A stretch of DNA of 64,000 nucleotides, from positions 139,537-203,536 of the forward strand of contig CANKAJ010000001.1 of the NCBI GenBank assembly GCA_947479645.1. Direction: 5' to 3'. Position numbers and translations under genes: made by a program. The DNA is from Betaproteobacteria bacterium (lineage in GTDB: Bacteria > Pseudomonadota > Gammaproteobacteria > Burkholderiales > SG8-39). Of this stretch, positions 56,091 to 64,000 are shown in pieces. Within the stretch, counting starts at the first letter, position 1, and each line of letters starts with the position of its first letter. The notes below the pieces were generated by a model, which searched no databases, was not told the DNA's origin, and worked only from the letters and a program-made list of their open reading frames with translations.

Positions 56091-56120
56091 TGGAGAAAGC
56101 ACTGTGTAGTGCTTTCTCCA
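56091..56120. repeat. Perfect 12 bp inverted repeat
   Basis: TGGAGAAAGCAC-TGTGTA-GTGCTTTCTCCA forms a perfect hairpin with a 6 base loop. It lies between the divergent hsp20 and exporter genes, about 55 bp before the HlyD start. No T-run follows. Function unknown. Confidence 0.9.
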
Positions 56121-56175
56121 TATTTAAGACTTGTGCAGTGTTTCCTTAGCGATTCCAGACAGGGTTCCAACCACA

Positions 56176-57216
56176 ATGCCCCCGCACATGCCCATTCGCT
56201 CCGCAAAATGCCTTACAAGCCGTGCACGTACACTCATGCCGACGGGGCTGTGCGCACTGGTGCTGGTCCTGAATGCTTGCTCCCGACCGCCTGAAACCAC
56301 CGGGCCGCTCCAGGGCTATGTTGAAGGTGAGTTTGCTCTGGTCGCCGCCCCGTCAGCAGGGACGCTGGCCAAGCTGAAAGTGCGTCGCGGCCAAGAGATT
56401 GATGCCGGTACCGAATTATTCCAGTTAGAGCGCACCAACGAAGAGGCCGCCGCCCGTGAAGCGAGCGAGCGCCTGCGCAGCAGCGAACAAAGACTGGCCA
56501 ATCTGCGCATCGGCAAGCGCCCCGCCGAATTGGAAGTCATTGCAGCGCAATCCGCCCAGGCCGCAGCATCCCGAAAACTGTCGGTGGCGCAACTGCAGCA
56601 ACAGGAAAAACTGTTTGCCGGCGGCTTCATCTCTCAGGCCGCCCTGGATCAGGCGCACGCCAATTACGAGCGTGATATGGCGAAACTGAGCGAGTCCGAT
56701 GCCCAGGGTCGAGTCGCACGACTGCCTCTGGGGCGCGATGCGGAAATTCGTGCCGCCGAAGCTGAAGTCGCCACGGCGCGCGCCGCCCTCGCCCAGAACG
56801 AATGGCGCCTTAATCAGCGCGGCGCTTCGGCACCCGCCAAGGCCCTGGTTCAGGACACGTATTTTGTGGAGGGTGAATGGGTTCCACCCGGCAGGCCAGT
56901 GGTCAGCCTGCTGCCGCATGGCAATGTCAAGGTTCGCGTCTTTGTTCCGGAGCAGCGACTGGGCGCAATCAAGCAAGGCGACCGCGTCAGCATTACCTGC
57001 GACGGCTGTGGTGCCGCTGTCCCGGCAACAATCACCTTTATTTCTGCTCTGGCGGAATTCACGCCCCCCGTCATTTTCAGCAAGGAGTCACGCGCCAAAC
57101 TGGTCTACATGGTGGAGGCAAGATCAACCCCGGAAGATGCACGCAAACTGCGGCCCGGGCAGCCCGTCGACGTTGTGTTCCATCCTGCGGCGTCGACCGC
57201 GACCGCCGCTCCCTGA
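56176..57216 (+). CDS. HlyD-family periplasmic adaptor, probable lipoprotein
   Basis: A 346 aa membrane-fusion protein. After the N-terminus, LCALVLVLNACSRPPE looks like a lipobox (Cys in LNAC). The first lipoyl half carries VAAPSAGTLAKLKVRRGQEI. A long coiled coil (about 85-200) follows, then WVPPGRPVVSLLP and the VKVRVFVPEQRLGAIKQGD beta barrel. It links the inner-membrane ABC unit to an outer-membrane channel. The start is uncertain (ATG 56176, 56188 or 56236). It precedes the ATPase by 10 bp. Confidence 0.85.
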   Translation: MPPHMPIRSAKCLTSRARTLMPTGLCALVLVLNACSRPPETTGPLQGYVEGEFALVAAPSAGTLAKLKVRRGQEIDAGTELFQLERTNEEAAAREASERLRSSEQRLANLRIGKRPAELEVIAAQSAQAAASRKLSVAQLQQQEKLFAGGFISQAALDQAHANYERDMAKLSESDAQGRVARLPLGRDAEIRAAEAEVATARAALAQNEWRLNQRGASAPAKALVQDTYFVEGEWVPPGRPVVSLLPHGNVKVRVFVPEQRLGAIKQGDRVSITCDGCGAAVPATITFISALAEFTPPVIFSKESRAKLVYMVEARSTPEDARKLRPGQPVDVVFHPAASTATAAP

Positions 57217-57226
57217 GCAACGCCTC

Positions 57227-58213
57227 ATGACCGCAGTCGTTGCCGCTCCACCCGACACCAACCCCGATGGAACCGGTGGCAGTGCCGGCCAGCCGCCGCT
57301 GGTCATCGACGTTCACGGTCTCAATAAGCATTTTGGCGACAAGCACGTTGTGCGCGATTTTTCGCTGCAGGTCCGCCGCGGCGAAATTTATGGATTTCTC
57401 GGCCCCAATGGCAGCGGCAAGACCACCTCCATCCGCATGTTGTGCGGACTGCTGACGCCGGACTCGGGTAGCGGCACCTGTCTTGGCCATGATGTGATTC
57501 GCGACACTGCTGCAATCAAGCGTGAAATAGGCTACATGACGCAGCGCTTTTCGTTGTGGGAAGACCTCACTATTCGCGAAAACCTGGACTTCGTCGCACG
57601 CATGTACAGCATGCCTGAGCGCGCCGCCACGGTGCAGAGCGCCTTGACAGAACTGGGACTGGACTCTCGCCAGAACCAGTTGGCCGGTTCTCTGTCTGGC
57701 GGCTGGAAACAGCGCCTGGCCCTGGCTGCCTGCATGCTGCATAAACCGAAGCTGCTGCTGCTCGATGAACCGACCGCTGGCGTCGACCCGAAGGCACGCC
57801 GCGAATTCTGGGAGGAACTGCACGGCCTGGCGGAATCCGGTCTCTCAGTACTGGTATCAACACATTATATGGATGAAGCCGAGCGCTGCCATCGTCTTGC
57901 CTATCTGGCCTACGGGCGCCTGATGGCCACCGGCACGGTGGACGAAGTGATTCATGGCCAGCAACTCATCACCTACGCAGTCACCGGCCCTGACCTCAGC
58001 GCGTTGTCGCAGCGACTTCGCACGACACCCGGCGTGGGTCAGATAACACCATTTGGCAACACAATACACGTCACGGGCCGCAACGATGCCGCGCTGGTGG
58101 CCGCGCTCGCCGTTCTCGGTGGCGATAGTCGCTACCAGATCGAACGCATCGATGCCACGCTTGAAGATGTGTTCATCAGCCTGATGAACGATGCGACGGA
58201 CAATTTCCAGTGA
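57227..58213 (+). CDS. ABC transporter ATP-binding protein (ABC-2 exporter type)
   Basis: A 328 aa ATPase. Walker A GPNGSGKTT, signature LSGGWKQRL (unusual W), Walker B LLLLDEPTAGVD and the H-loop STHYMDEAERC. The C-terminal extension resembles YbhF/NatA-type subunits. ATG 57227 is fixed by the HlyD stop 10 bp upstream; the open frame further upstream is a shadow of the HlyD gene. Energises the permease encoded just downstream. Confidence 0.92.
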   Translation: MTAVVAAPPDTNPDGTGGSAGQPPLVIDVHGLNKHFGDKHVVRDFSLQVRRGEIYGFLGPNGSGKTTSIRMLCGLLTPDSGSGTCLGHDVIRDTAAIKREIGYMTQRFSLWEDLTIRENLDFVARMYSMPERAATVQSALTELGLDSRQNQLAGSLSGGWKQRLALAACMLHKPKLLLLDEPTAGVDPKARREFWEELHGLAESGLSVLVSTHYMDEAERCHRLAYLAYGRLMATGTVDEVIHGQQLITYAVTGPDLSALSQRLRTTPGVGQITPFGNTIHVTGRNDAALVAALAVLGGDSRYQIERIDATLEDVFISLMNDATDNFQ

Positions 58214-58214
58214 C

Positions 58215-59348
58215 ATGAACACCTTTTCCTTCACGCGCTGGTACGGCATCATCCTCAAGGAGTTCATCCAGTTGAAGCGCGACCGGCTGACCTTCGGCAT
58301 GATCATCGGCATTCCGGTCATGCAACTATTGTTGTTTGGCTTCGCCATCAACGCCGACCCGAAGAATCTGCCTGCCGCAGTGCTGTCGCAAGACAACAGC
58401 CCCTATGCGCGCAGCTTTGTGCGCGCCATGGAGAACAGCGGTTATTTTCGCGTGGTCCGCCAACTGGACAACGAGGCTCAGGCCAACGAACTGCTTGCCC
58501 ACGGTGACGTACAATTTGTCGCGACCATACCGGCCGATTTTTCGCGCAAACTGGCTCGTGGTGAACGGCCGCAGTTGCTGCTGGAAGCCGATGCCACCGA
58601 TCCGTCTGCCACCAACAATGCCATCGGCGCAATGCAGCAACTTGCAGCGACCGCGCTCATTCGCGACCTTGCCGGACCCTTGGCTGACCAGAATCCCGGT
58701 CCGCCACCAATCGACCTTCGTGTACACCGGCGCTACAACCCTGAAGGCATAACCGCCTACAACATCGTGCCAGGACTGCTCGGCACAATCTTGACGATGA
58801 CCATGGTACTGATGACCGGACTTGCCATGACCCGGGAACGCGAACGCGGCACCTTCGAGAACCTGCTGTCCACACCGGCGCGACCTTTCGAAGTCATGAC
58901 CGGCAAGATTGTGCCCTACATACTGATCGGGCTGATCCAGGTGACGCTCATCTTTCTGGCGGCACGATTTGTCTTTGGCGTGCCGATGAAGGGAAACCTC
59001 TTGCTGCTCTACAGCGTGGTGATTCTGTTCATTGCCGCCAATCTCACGCTGGGCATTACCTTTTCTTCGGTGGCCAGGAACCAGCTGCAGGCCATGCAGA
59101 TGACTTTCTTTTTCTTCCTCCCCTCCATCCTGCTCTCCGGATTCATGTTCCCGTTTCGCGGCATGCCCGAATGGGCGCAATGGCTGAGCAACCTGCTGCC
59201 ATTGACCCACTTCCTGCTGCTGGTGCGCGGCATCATGCTCAAGGGCAATGAACTGCACGAACTGTGGCCGCAAATCTGGCCCATCGTCGCCTTCATGCTC
59301 GCGGTGATCCTGATTGGACTGCGGTTTTACAAGCGCACGCTTGACTGA
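58215..59348 (+). CDS. ABC-2 type permease
   Basis: A 377 aa inner-membrane protein of the YbhR/YhhJ type: one N-terminal helix (MQLLLFGFAI), a large extracytoplasmic loop, then about five C-terminal helices starting TMTMVLMTGLAMTRERERG and including FFFLPSILLSGFMFPF. It starts one base after the ATPase stop. Only one permease is encoded, whereas ybhFSR has two, so it may act as a homodimer. Substrate unknown. Confidence 0.92.
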   Translation: MNTFSFTRWYGIILKEFIQLKRDRLTFGMIIGIPVMQLLLFGFAINADPKNLPAAVLSQDNSPYARSFVRAMENSGYFRVVRQLDNEAQANELLAHGDVQFVATIPADFSRKLARGERPQLLLEADATDPSATNNAIGAMQQLAATALIRDLAGPLADQNPGPPPIDLRVHRRYNPEGITAYNIVPGLLGTILTMTMVLMTGLAMTRERERGTFENLLSTPARPFEVMTGKIVPYILIGLIQVTLIFLAARFVFGVPMKGNLLLLYSVVILFIAANLTLGITFSSVARNQLQAMQMTFFFFLPSILLSGFMFPFRGMPEWAQWLSNLLPLTHFLLLVRGIMLKGNELHELWPQIWPIVAFMLAVILIGLRFYKRTLD

Positions 59349-59486
59349 TTGAGCTAGTGAGGAAGTCAGGTAATATGTTATCAATTCCAAGAATATATCT
59401 ATTGCGAATAACATATTGCATAGTTATTGATATCACAAAATCATTTTTAATGAATCCATGCAGCCGATTGCCGGCCAAGGCAGCCG

Positions 59487-62021
59487 ATGTTTAGCCTCAT
59501 CAAGTCGCCCGGATTTCGATGCTTCACCGGATTTGGCGTCGTAATTGCCGTGCTATGGCTGTCCATCGTCCTGTCACTGCGGAACCTGGAATCCGATGCC
59601 ATCGACCGCGCGAATATTGCCGCCAGCAACCTCGCCCACAGTCTGGCCCAGGATGTCGCCTCAAACGTCTGGGCGATTGACTTCACATTGCGGCAATTTC
59701 GTGATGAGTGGGTACGCAATCGAAAATCCTTTGTCGAGCTCCTTGAAAGCGAGAGGAAATACCTCCTTGAGCGATCAATTGCGCAAATCGAAGTCACCGA
59801 TGCCAAAGGCAGGATCGTATTCGACAGCAGCCGGCTCAATGGGCCGCGTAATTACTTGTCCGGCGGCCGAAAAATTGAGCTGAACAAGGATCAGATGGCC
59901 GATGAGTTGTCTATCCGTGCGCCTGCACTCGGCCCCATCTGGAATCAATGGACAATCGGGTTTTCGCGTCCGATTCATGACAACCAGCGAAAGTTGACGG
60001 GTGTCATGATCGTTTCAGTACCGTCACCCTATATGCAGGACAGCTACGACAGTATCCGCTTGCCGGGAGGCGGCGACATTTCGCTGATCCGATCTGACGG
60101 ACAGGTCCTCGCCAGCACAACAGAGCATCTGATGCGCATGCTCGGAACGCCGCTCGTACCGGCACAGACCCCGGGCTTGAGACCGAACGACCCGATGTCC
60201 GGAATATCCCGCCGTATCAGCCCAATATCCAATACGGAGAGTCTGTTTGCCTACAGCAAGGTACGTGATTATCCGTTGATGCTGAATGTCCGACAGGACT
60301 TGAGCGCCGTTTTGGAACCCTACCATGTTCTGCGCAACAATCACTTTATAGGCGGTGCCGTGGCCACCGGCTTGCTGCTGGCGATTGCGCTACTGCTGTT
60401 TTTCCGGCAGCGCATCAGTGATACCAACGAACGCGAACGAACCCGGCTCTCGGCCGAATTGCGTGAAAGCGAGGAGAAATTCAGGCTGATCGCAGCGAAT
60501 ATTGATGACGTTATCTGGTCGTCAGACATTTCGATCAATACCAACTTTTATATCAGTCAGTCCTACGAGCGCATCTGGAAACGTTCGCGCGACAGCCTGC
60601 TGGAAAACCCCCGTTCCTTTATCGACCCCATCCATCCGGATGACCGCGAGCGTGTGCTGGCAGCGATGAGTGTACGAAGCAAGAAAAAGGGAATACCGTT
60701 CGATTACGAGTACAGGATAATTTTACCTGACGGATCCATACGCTGGATCTGGGATCGCGGTTTTCCTGTGAGAGATGAAACCGGCCACGTAGTACGGTAT
60801 GTCGGGGTCGCTCAGGACGTCACCAGACGCAGGCAGGCCATGGAAGAACTGGCACTCAGCGAAAAACGATTCCGCACCCTCGTCAATGCCTCCGCCACGG
60901 TCATCTATCAAACCGATGCGGCTGGCCTTCCCATTGGCGACTGCATCAGCTGGCGTCAGTTCACCGGCCAGACCGAGGAAGATGTGGCCGGCATGAAGTG
61001 GATCAAGGCCATACATCCGGACGATCGCGCAACGATGGAAAGCACGCTTTCCGCGGCGCTCATTGACAAGATGCCGTACGAGACGGAGGTTCGCCTGAGG
61101 CGCTCCGATGGCGAGTGGCGCCACATGCGTGTTCGTGGTGTCCCGGTTTTTTATTCAGGCAACGAAATCCGGGAATGGATCTGCGCCTACGAAGACATCA
61201 CCAAAGGGAAGTTGATCGAAGAAGAAATCCACCAACTCAATCGCGAACTGGAACAGCGCGTCGATGACCGTGCTGCAGAACTGACGGCCACCGTCAGCGC
61301 ACTTCGGATGCAAGTCGAAGAACGGCGCCTCGCCGAAGCCAAGGCGCTGACGCTCGCCGAGCGCTTGGGGGGCGTGACGCGGCGCCTTGGTCAAGCCCAG
61401 GAAGATGAGCGACGGCGATTGGCGGTGGAACTTCACGACGGCGTGTGCTCAAACCTGACCGCCATCGGCCTCAACCTCGAACACCTGAAGAGGCAACTGA
61501 CGAAAATCAATCTGGCGGAAATTGAAAACCGCCTGGTCAATGTCGTTTCGATGATTGACGAGGCCAAGGCCAATGCAACTGACATCAGCGTCGACCTTCG
61601 TCCGCTGCTTCGCGACAACAGGGATCTGCGCTCAGCCCTGGAGGATTATGGGCGGAAGTTCTGGCATAACACAGGCATAACCGTTGAATTCAAGGGACAG
61701 GGAAGTGATACCGGTTTGCAGGGAGAAGCGAAAATCGCGCTATTCAGGATTGCCCAGGAGGCGCTCACGAACTGCGCCAAACATGCCAAAGGCAAGACGA
61801 TCATCATTGAACTCAGCATGGGCGCTGCCGGCCTGTGCTTGAGCATATGCGATGACGGCGCTGGATTCGATCTGGCCAAAGTCAGCACCGGAAAATCCGG
61901 CATGGGACTGCTCTCGATGCAGGAACGCGCAGAGTCTATTGGTGGCGTCCTGCATGTTGAATCAATGATTGGCGGCGGCACACGGGTTACCGTAACAATC
62001 GGCGCCGCTCAGAGCGCCTAG
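59487..62021 (+). CDS. Sensor histidine kinase, NarX/DegS type, with two PAS domains
   Basis: An 844 aa kinase. Membrane helix at about 13-32, a periplasmic sensor of Cache-like type (about 35-285), second helix (about 287-308), two PAS domains (about 330-450 and 455-575, both with YEI/RRSDGEWRHMR-like ends), a coiled coil, then HisKA_3 with phospho-acceptor His in VELHDGVCSN (about 649) and HATPase with AQEALTNCAKHAKG. It ends 4 bp inside the convergent response regulator. Signal unknown. Confidence 0.93.
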   Translation: MFSLIKSPGFRCFTGFGVVIAVLWLSIVLSLRNLESDAIDRANIAASNLAHSLAQDVASNVWAIDFTLRQFRDEWVRNRKSFVELLESERKYLLERSIAQIEVTDAKGRIVFDSSRLNGPRNYLSGGRKIELNKDQMADELSIRAPALGPIWNQWTIGFSRPIHDNQRKLTGVMIVSVPSPYMQDSYDSIRLPGGGDISLIRSDGQVLASTTEHLMRMLGTPLVPAQTPGLRPNDPMSGISRRISPISNTESLFAYSKVRDYPLMLNVRQDLSAVLEPYHVLRNNHFIGGAVATGLLLAIALLLFFRQRISDTNERERTRLSAELRESEEKFRLIAANIDDVIWSSDISINTNFYISQSYERIWKRSRDSLLENPRSFIDPIHPDDRERVLAAMSVRSKKKGIPFDYEYRIILPDGSIRWIWDRGFPVRDETGHVVRYVGVAQDVTRRRQAMEELALSEKRFRTLVNASATVIYQTDAAGLPIGDCISWRQFTGQTEEDVAGMKWIKAIHPDDRATMESTLSAALIDKMPYETEVRLRRSDGEWRHMRVRGVPVFYSGNEIREWICAYEDITKGKLIEEEIHQLNRELEQRVDDRAAELTATVSALRMQVEERRLAEAKALTLAERLGGVTRRLGQAQEDERRRLAVELHDGVCSNLTAIGLNLEHLKRQLTKINLAEIENRLVNVVSMIDEAKANATDISVDLRPLLRDNRDLRSALEDYGRKFWHNTGITVEFKGQGSDTGLQGEAKIALFRIAQEALTNCAKHAKGKTIIIELSMGAAGLCLSICDDGAGFDLAKVSTGKSGMGLLSMQERAESIGGVLHVESMIGGGTRVTVTIGAAQSA

Positions 62022-62689
62022 CTCGAAAGATTCGCGAGCGGCATCTTTCGCCGGCTTGCCTCAATTACCACCTGCGCCCGGCTGTTGACATTAAGCACCC
62101 GAAATATTGCGTTGACATGCGTTTTGACCGTGCCCTCGGCGAGCCCCAGTTCCAGGCAAATCTGTTTGTTCGTCATGCCACGCAGCAGACAATTGAGCAC
62201 ATCCGACTGCCTTGGAGACAGTCCGGCGACCGCCCCCCCGGGGGACTGGCGTTGCTCAATATTCTGCGTTGGGTCGCCGTTCGCCCCCACCAGGATAGTG
62301 CTTGGCAGCGCGATATTGCCGTTCAGCGCATGCCCCAGGAATTCCGAAAGCAATGTCGTGGGGGAAGACTTGCAGATGTATCCTGCGGCACCACGCTCGA
62401 GCGCATCCACTATGGTGGTGCGAGTTTCATCCGAAGACAGCATCACCACCACCAGTTTCGGATACTGCGCCTTCATCTGATCCAGCAGATCCAGCCCATT
62501 TCGATCCGGCAGGTGAACATCAAGCAGCACCATGTCAATATCCGGTTGCTGTTCAAGCATGGTCAGGGCTTCCATTCCATTCCTGGCCTCCACGGTATGG
62601 ATGCCGGTGCTGATTTCATGCGCCATATGAACCAGGGCGTCGCGAATCAGTCCATGGTCATCGCATATAAGAAGTTTCGTACATTTCAT
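62018..62689 (-). CDS. NarL/LuxR-family response regulator
   Basis: A 223 aa regulator: receiver domain with ICDDHGLIRD, phospho-acceptor Asp57 in LLDVHLPD and LSSDETR; then the LuxR-type HTH (LSPRQSDVLNCLLRGMTNKQICLELGLAEGTVKTHVNAI, here cited in two pieces: LSPRQSDVL and TNKQICLELG). It is the natural partner of the convergent HisKA_3 kinase with which it shares a CTAG stop overlap. Targets unknown. Confidence 0.93.
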   Translation of the reverse strand: MKCTKLLICDDHGLIRDALVHMAHEISTGIHTVEARNGMEALTMLEQQPDIDMVLLDVHLPDRNGLDLLDQMKAQYPKLVVVMLSSDETRTTIVDALERGAAGYICKSSPTTLLSEFLGHALNGNIALPSTILVGANGDPTQNIEQRQSPGGAVAGLSPRQSDVLNCLLRGMTNKQICLELGLAEGTVKTHVNAIFRVLNVNSRAQVVIEASRRKMPLANLSS

Positions 62690-63056
62690 TTCTATACTTT
62701 CTATCTAGCGCGCATGCATCCAGCCTGAAACCGCGCTCATCATTTTGCCAGAAGCGCGAACCCGCAATCTGGCACCAGGGACCACAGGCGGAGATGCCGG
62801 AACAATTGCTTGCCGCCTCAGTACAAAACCGCCAAGCATGAGTGAATATGGATCCAGTTGACCCTGCACAAACTAATCCGAACGGATTAATCCCATCGGT
62901 CGACTTTTCTGCAATTGGTCGAGTTACATTTTTAAGTGCAACATATACCCTTCAGGAATCAGGAAAGGGTATCTCATTCCAGCTGATTCCTGGGTTTTAC
63001 TCCAGCTGACCAGCCGTTGTTGGCTTGCAGAACCAAACGTAGGACAAAGCGAAATT
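62690..63056. other. Gap of 367 bases upstream of the response regulator
   Basis: No gene is visible. TAATCCG-AA-CGGATTA at 62874-62889 is a perfect 7 bp dyad, a possible operator. TCCAGCTGA occurs twice near 62974-63010. The response regulator promoter must lie at the left end. Confidence 0.4.
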
Positions 63057-63641
63057 ATGCACGCGAATCCGTCAGGTGATCTGCCACTGCACAGAATCAA
63101 TCTTGATCTCATCGGATCGCAGCTCGTCAGGGCAGCAGCTGCGCTGACAAACTCCGAAGCCGAGTTGGCACAAATCGTGGCAGAACTCGCCGAGTTGACC
63201 AATGAGCAGATTGGCCCCGATGACAGTTCGACGATTGATGCAGCGAGCATGCGTTGCCGCGAAGCTCGCCACCGCACCCGGGAATTACGTGCACATATCG
63301 AGCGGCTGCGAAACGACTACACCCGCCTGGACATTGCTGTTCACAGGCCTGATTACTGTGGCGCGAACGACCAGTGGGAAGCGCAACGCCACCCCATCCA
63401 GCGGATCGCCACGCATTTGGACGCGTTCGGCAATCTCAAACGCAGCTGGGAGCACCACTCTGGTGTTTGCGCCACCTACCTGCATCAAAATCTGATGCCC
63501 GAGGGTCCTGCAGCGAGGAAATTGATGTTCAGACAGGCAGGTTCGTTGTTTGCCCTCTGTGCAGCCTTCCTTCAGTACTATTTCCTGGATGTGAACTTGC
63601 AGATTGCACGATTGCCGGCAACCATCGTGCGCCTGACTTGA
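63057..63641 (+). CDS. Hypothetical protein, 194 aa
   Basis: I do not recognise a family. Residues 15-85 look alpha-helical, with Ala/Glu/Leu repeats (AAAALTNSEAELAQIVAELA) and possible coiled coil, and the C-terminal part has a hydrophobic stretch (SLFALCAAFLQYYFL). AGGA lies 12 bases before the ATG, somewhat far. It is followed by the IHF-beta gene after about 125 bp. Confidence 0.45.
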   Translation: MHANPSGDLPLHRINLDLIGSQLVRAAAALTNSEAELAQIVAELAELTNEQIGPDDSSTIDAASMRCREARHRTRELRAHIERLRNDYTRLDIAVHRPDYCGANDQWEAQRHPIQRIATHLDAFGNLKRSWEHHSGVCATYLHQNLMPEGPAARKLMFRQAGSLFALCAAFLQYYFLDVNLQIARLPATIVRLT

Positions 63642-63767
63642 GTGCCCTGATGAAGCGCCCCGCCTTGAGTCTTGAAGATGCACAAGTGACAGAATCAGTC
63701 AGGACTCATTGCGGCAATTGGCCGCAGCGGTATGTATATCAACAATTGAATCAGTAAAGGTACTGCA

Positions 63768-64000
63768 ATGACGAGATCGGATTTGATCACCAAACTCGCG
63801 CAACGCCATGCACTGTTGACCGAACAGGATGCCGAGATGGTCGTGAAGGCCATTCTGAACAGCATGATGAAGTATCTCAGCGAAGGTGAGCGGATTGAAA
63901 TTCGCGGATTCGGCAGTTTCTGCATCAACAGCCGTTCTCCGCGCGTCGGTCGCAATCCAAAGTCAGGGGAAATTGTGCTGGTCCCGGCAAAGCGTGCCAC
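63768..64000 (+). CDS. ihfB: Integration host factor beta subunit, cut by window edge
   Basis: The frame from ATG 63768 begins MTRSDLITKLAQRH and contains GERIEIRGFGSF and RVGRNPKSGE, the arm and core signatures of the HU/IHF family with the IHF-beta variant of the beta arm. The last residues (VPAKRA) run off the right edge. AAAGG is seven bases upstream. It is not behind rpsA, the usual place of ihfB, so it could be a second copy or an HU-like paralogue. Confidence 0.88.
   Translation, partial: MTRSDLITKLAQRHALLTEQDAEMVVKAILNSMMKYLSEGERIEIRGFGSFCINSRSPRVGRNPKSGEIVLVPAKRA

Noticed and set aside
56091-56120. CIRCE heat-shock operator or rho-independent terminator
   Set aside because: The sequence does not match TTAGCACTC-N9-GAGTGCTAA, and no T-run follows.

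Overview
The window looks like the chromosome of a betaproteobacterium, most likely Burkholderiales. Two things point there: the conserved block lepA-lepB-DUF4845-rnc-era-recO-pdxJ, and an unusual number of Bug (TctC-like) periplasmic solute receptors. I count nine intact receptors and two broken ones between about 8.8 and 49 kb, with no TctA/TctB membrane partner anywhere in the window. I see no rRNA, tRNA or CRISPR array.

Layout. (1) 0-5.8 kb, minus strand: a tightly packed housekeeping operon with 4-8 bp overlaps (lepA, lepB, DUF4845, rnc, era, recO, then pdxJ cut by the window edge). (2) 5.8-9.2 kb: a scarred region with a frameshifted N-terminal remnant of a tyrosine integrase, a lone divergent HflX GTPase and gene fragments including an internal piece of a Bug gene. 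(3) 9.2-25.4 kb: a catabolic accessory region of Bug receptors alternating with an alpha/beta hydrolase, a quinone-oxidoreductase-like MDR, an MmgE/PrpD protein, two amidohydrolases and an SDR. It also holds a junction joining a Bug N-terminus to a rubredoxin C-terminus, and a transposase remnant. (4) 25.5-34.6 kb: core genes (stand-alone EF-G with terminator, rdgC, heme A synthase, ybiB, fumC) plus nitronate monooxygenase-like and haloacid dehalogenase-like genes. (5) 34.6-39.6 kb: GFA, Bug and VOC genes, then an orphan CbbQ-CbbO (MoxR AAA+ / vWA) pair with no RuBisCO nearby. (6) 39.6-51.3 kb: a divergent catabolic cluster. The minus arm is a type III CoA-transferase, CitE-like lyase, amidohydrolase, SDR lacking the YxxxK residues, and a PaaK-like ligase. 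The plus arm is a ThDP enzyme, two Bug receptors and a close paralogue of the amidohydrolase. A convergent acyl-CoA synthetase closes it. Tandem dyads lie between the two arms. (7) 51.5-64 kb: cytochrome b561, a lone type IV pilin with TTG start and sigma-54-like promoter, an Hsp20-Lon pair, a HlyD/ABC exporter operon, a convergent NarL-type two-component pair, and the start of an IHF-beta gene.

How the genes work together: the Bug receptors probably capture small carboxylates. The linked CoA-transferase, CoA-ligases, ThDP enzyme, lyase and amidohydrolases could activate and cleave an aromatic or branched carboxylic acid; the substrate cannot be read from sequence. The best candidates for undescribed biology are the divergent cluster at 39.6-51.3 kb and the adjacent orphan CbbQ/CbbO pair.
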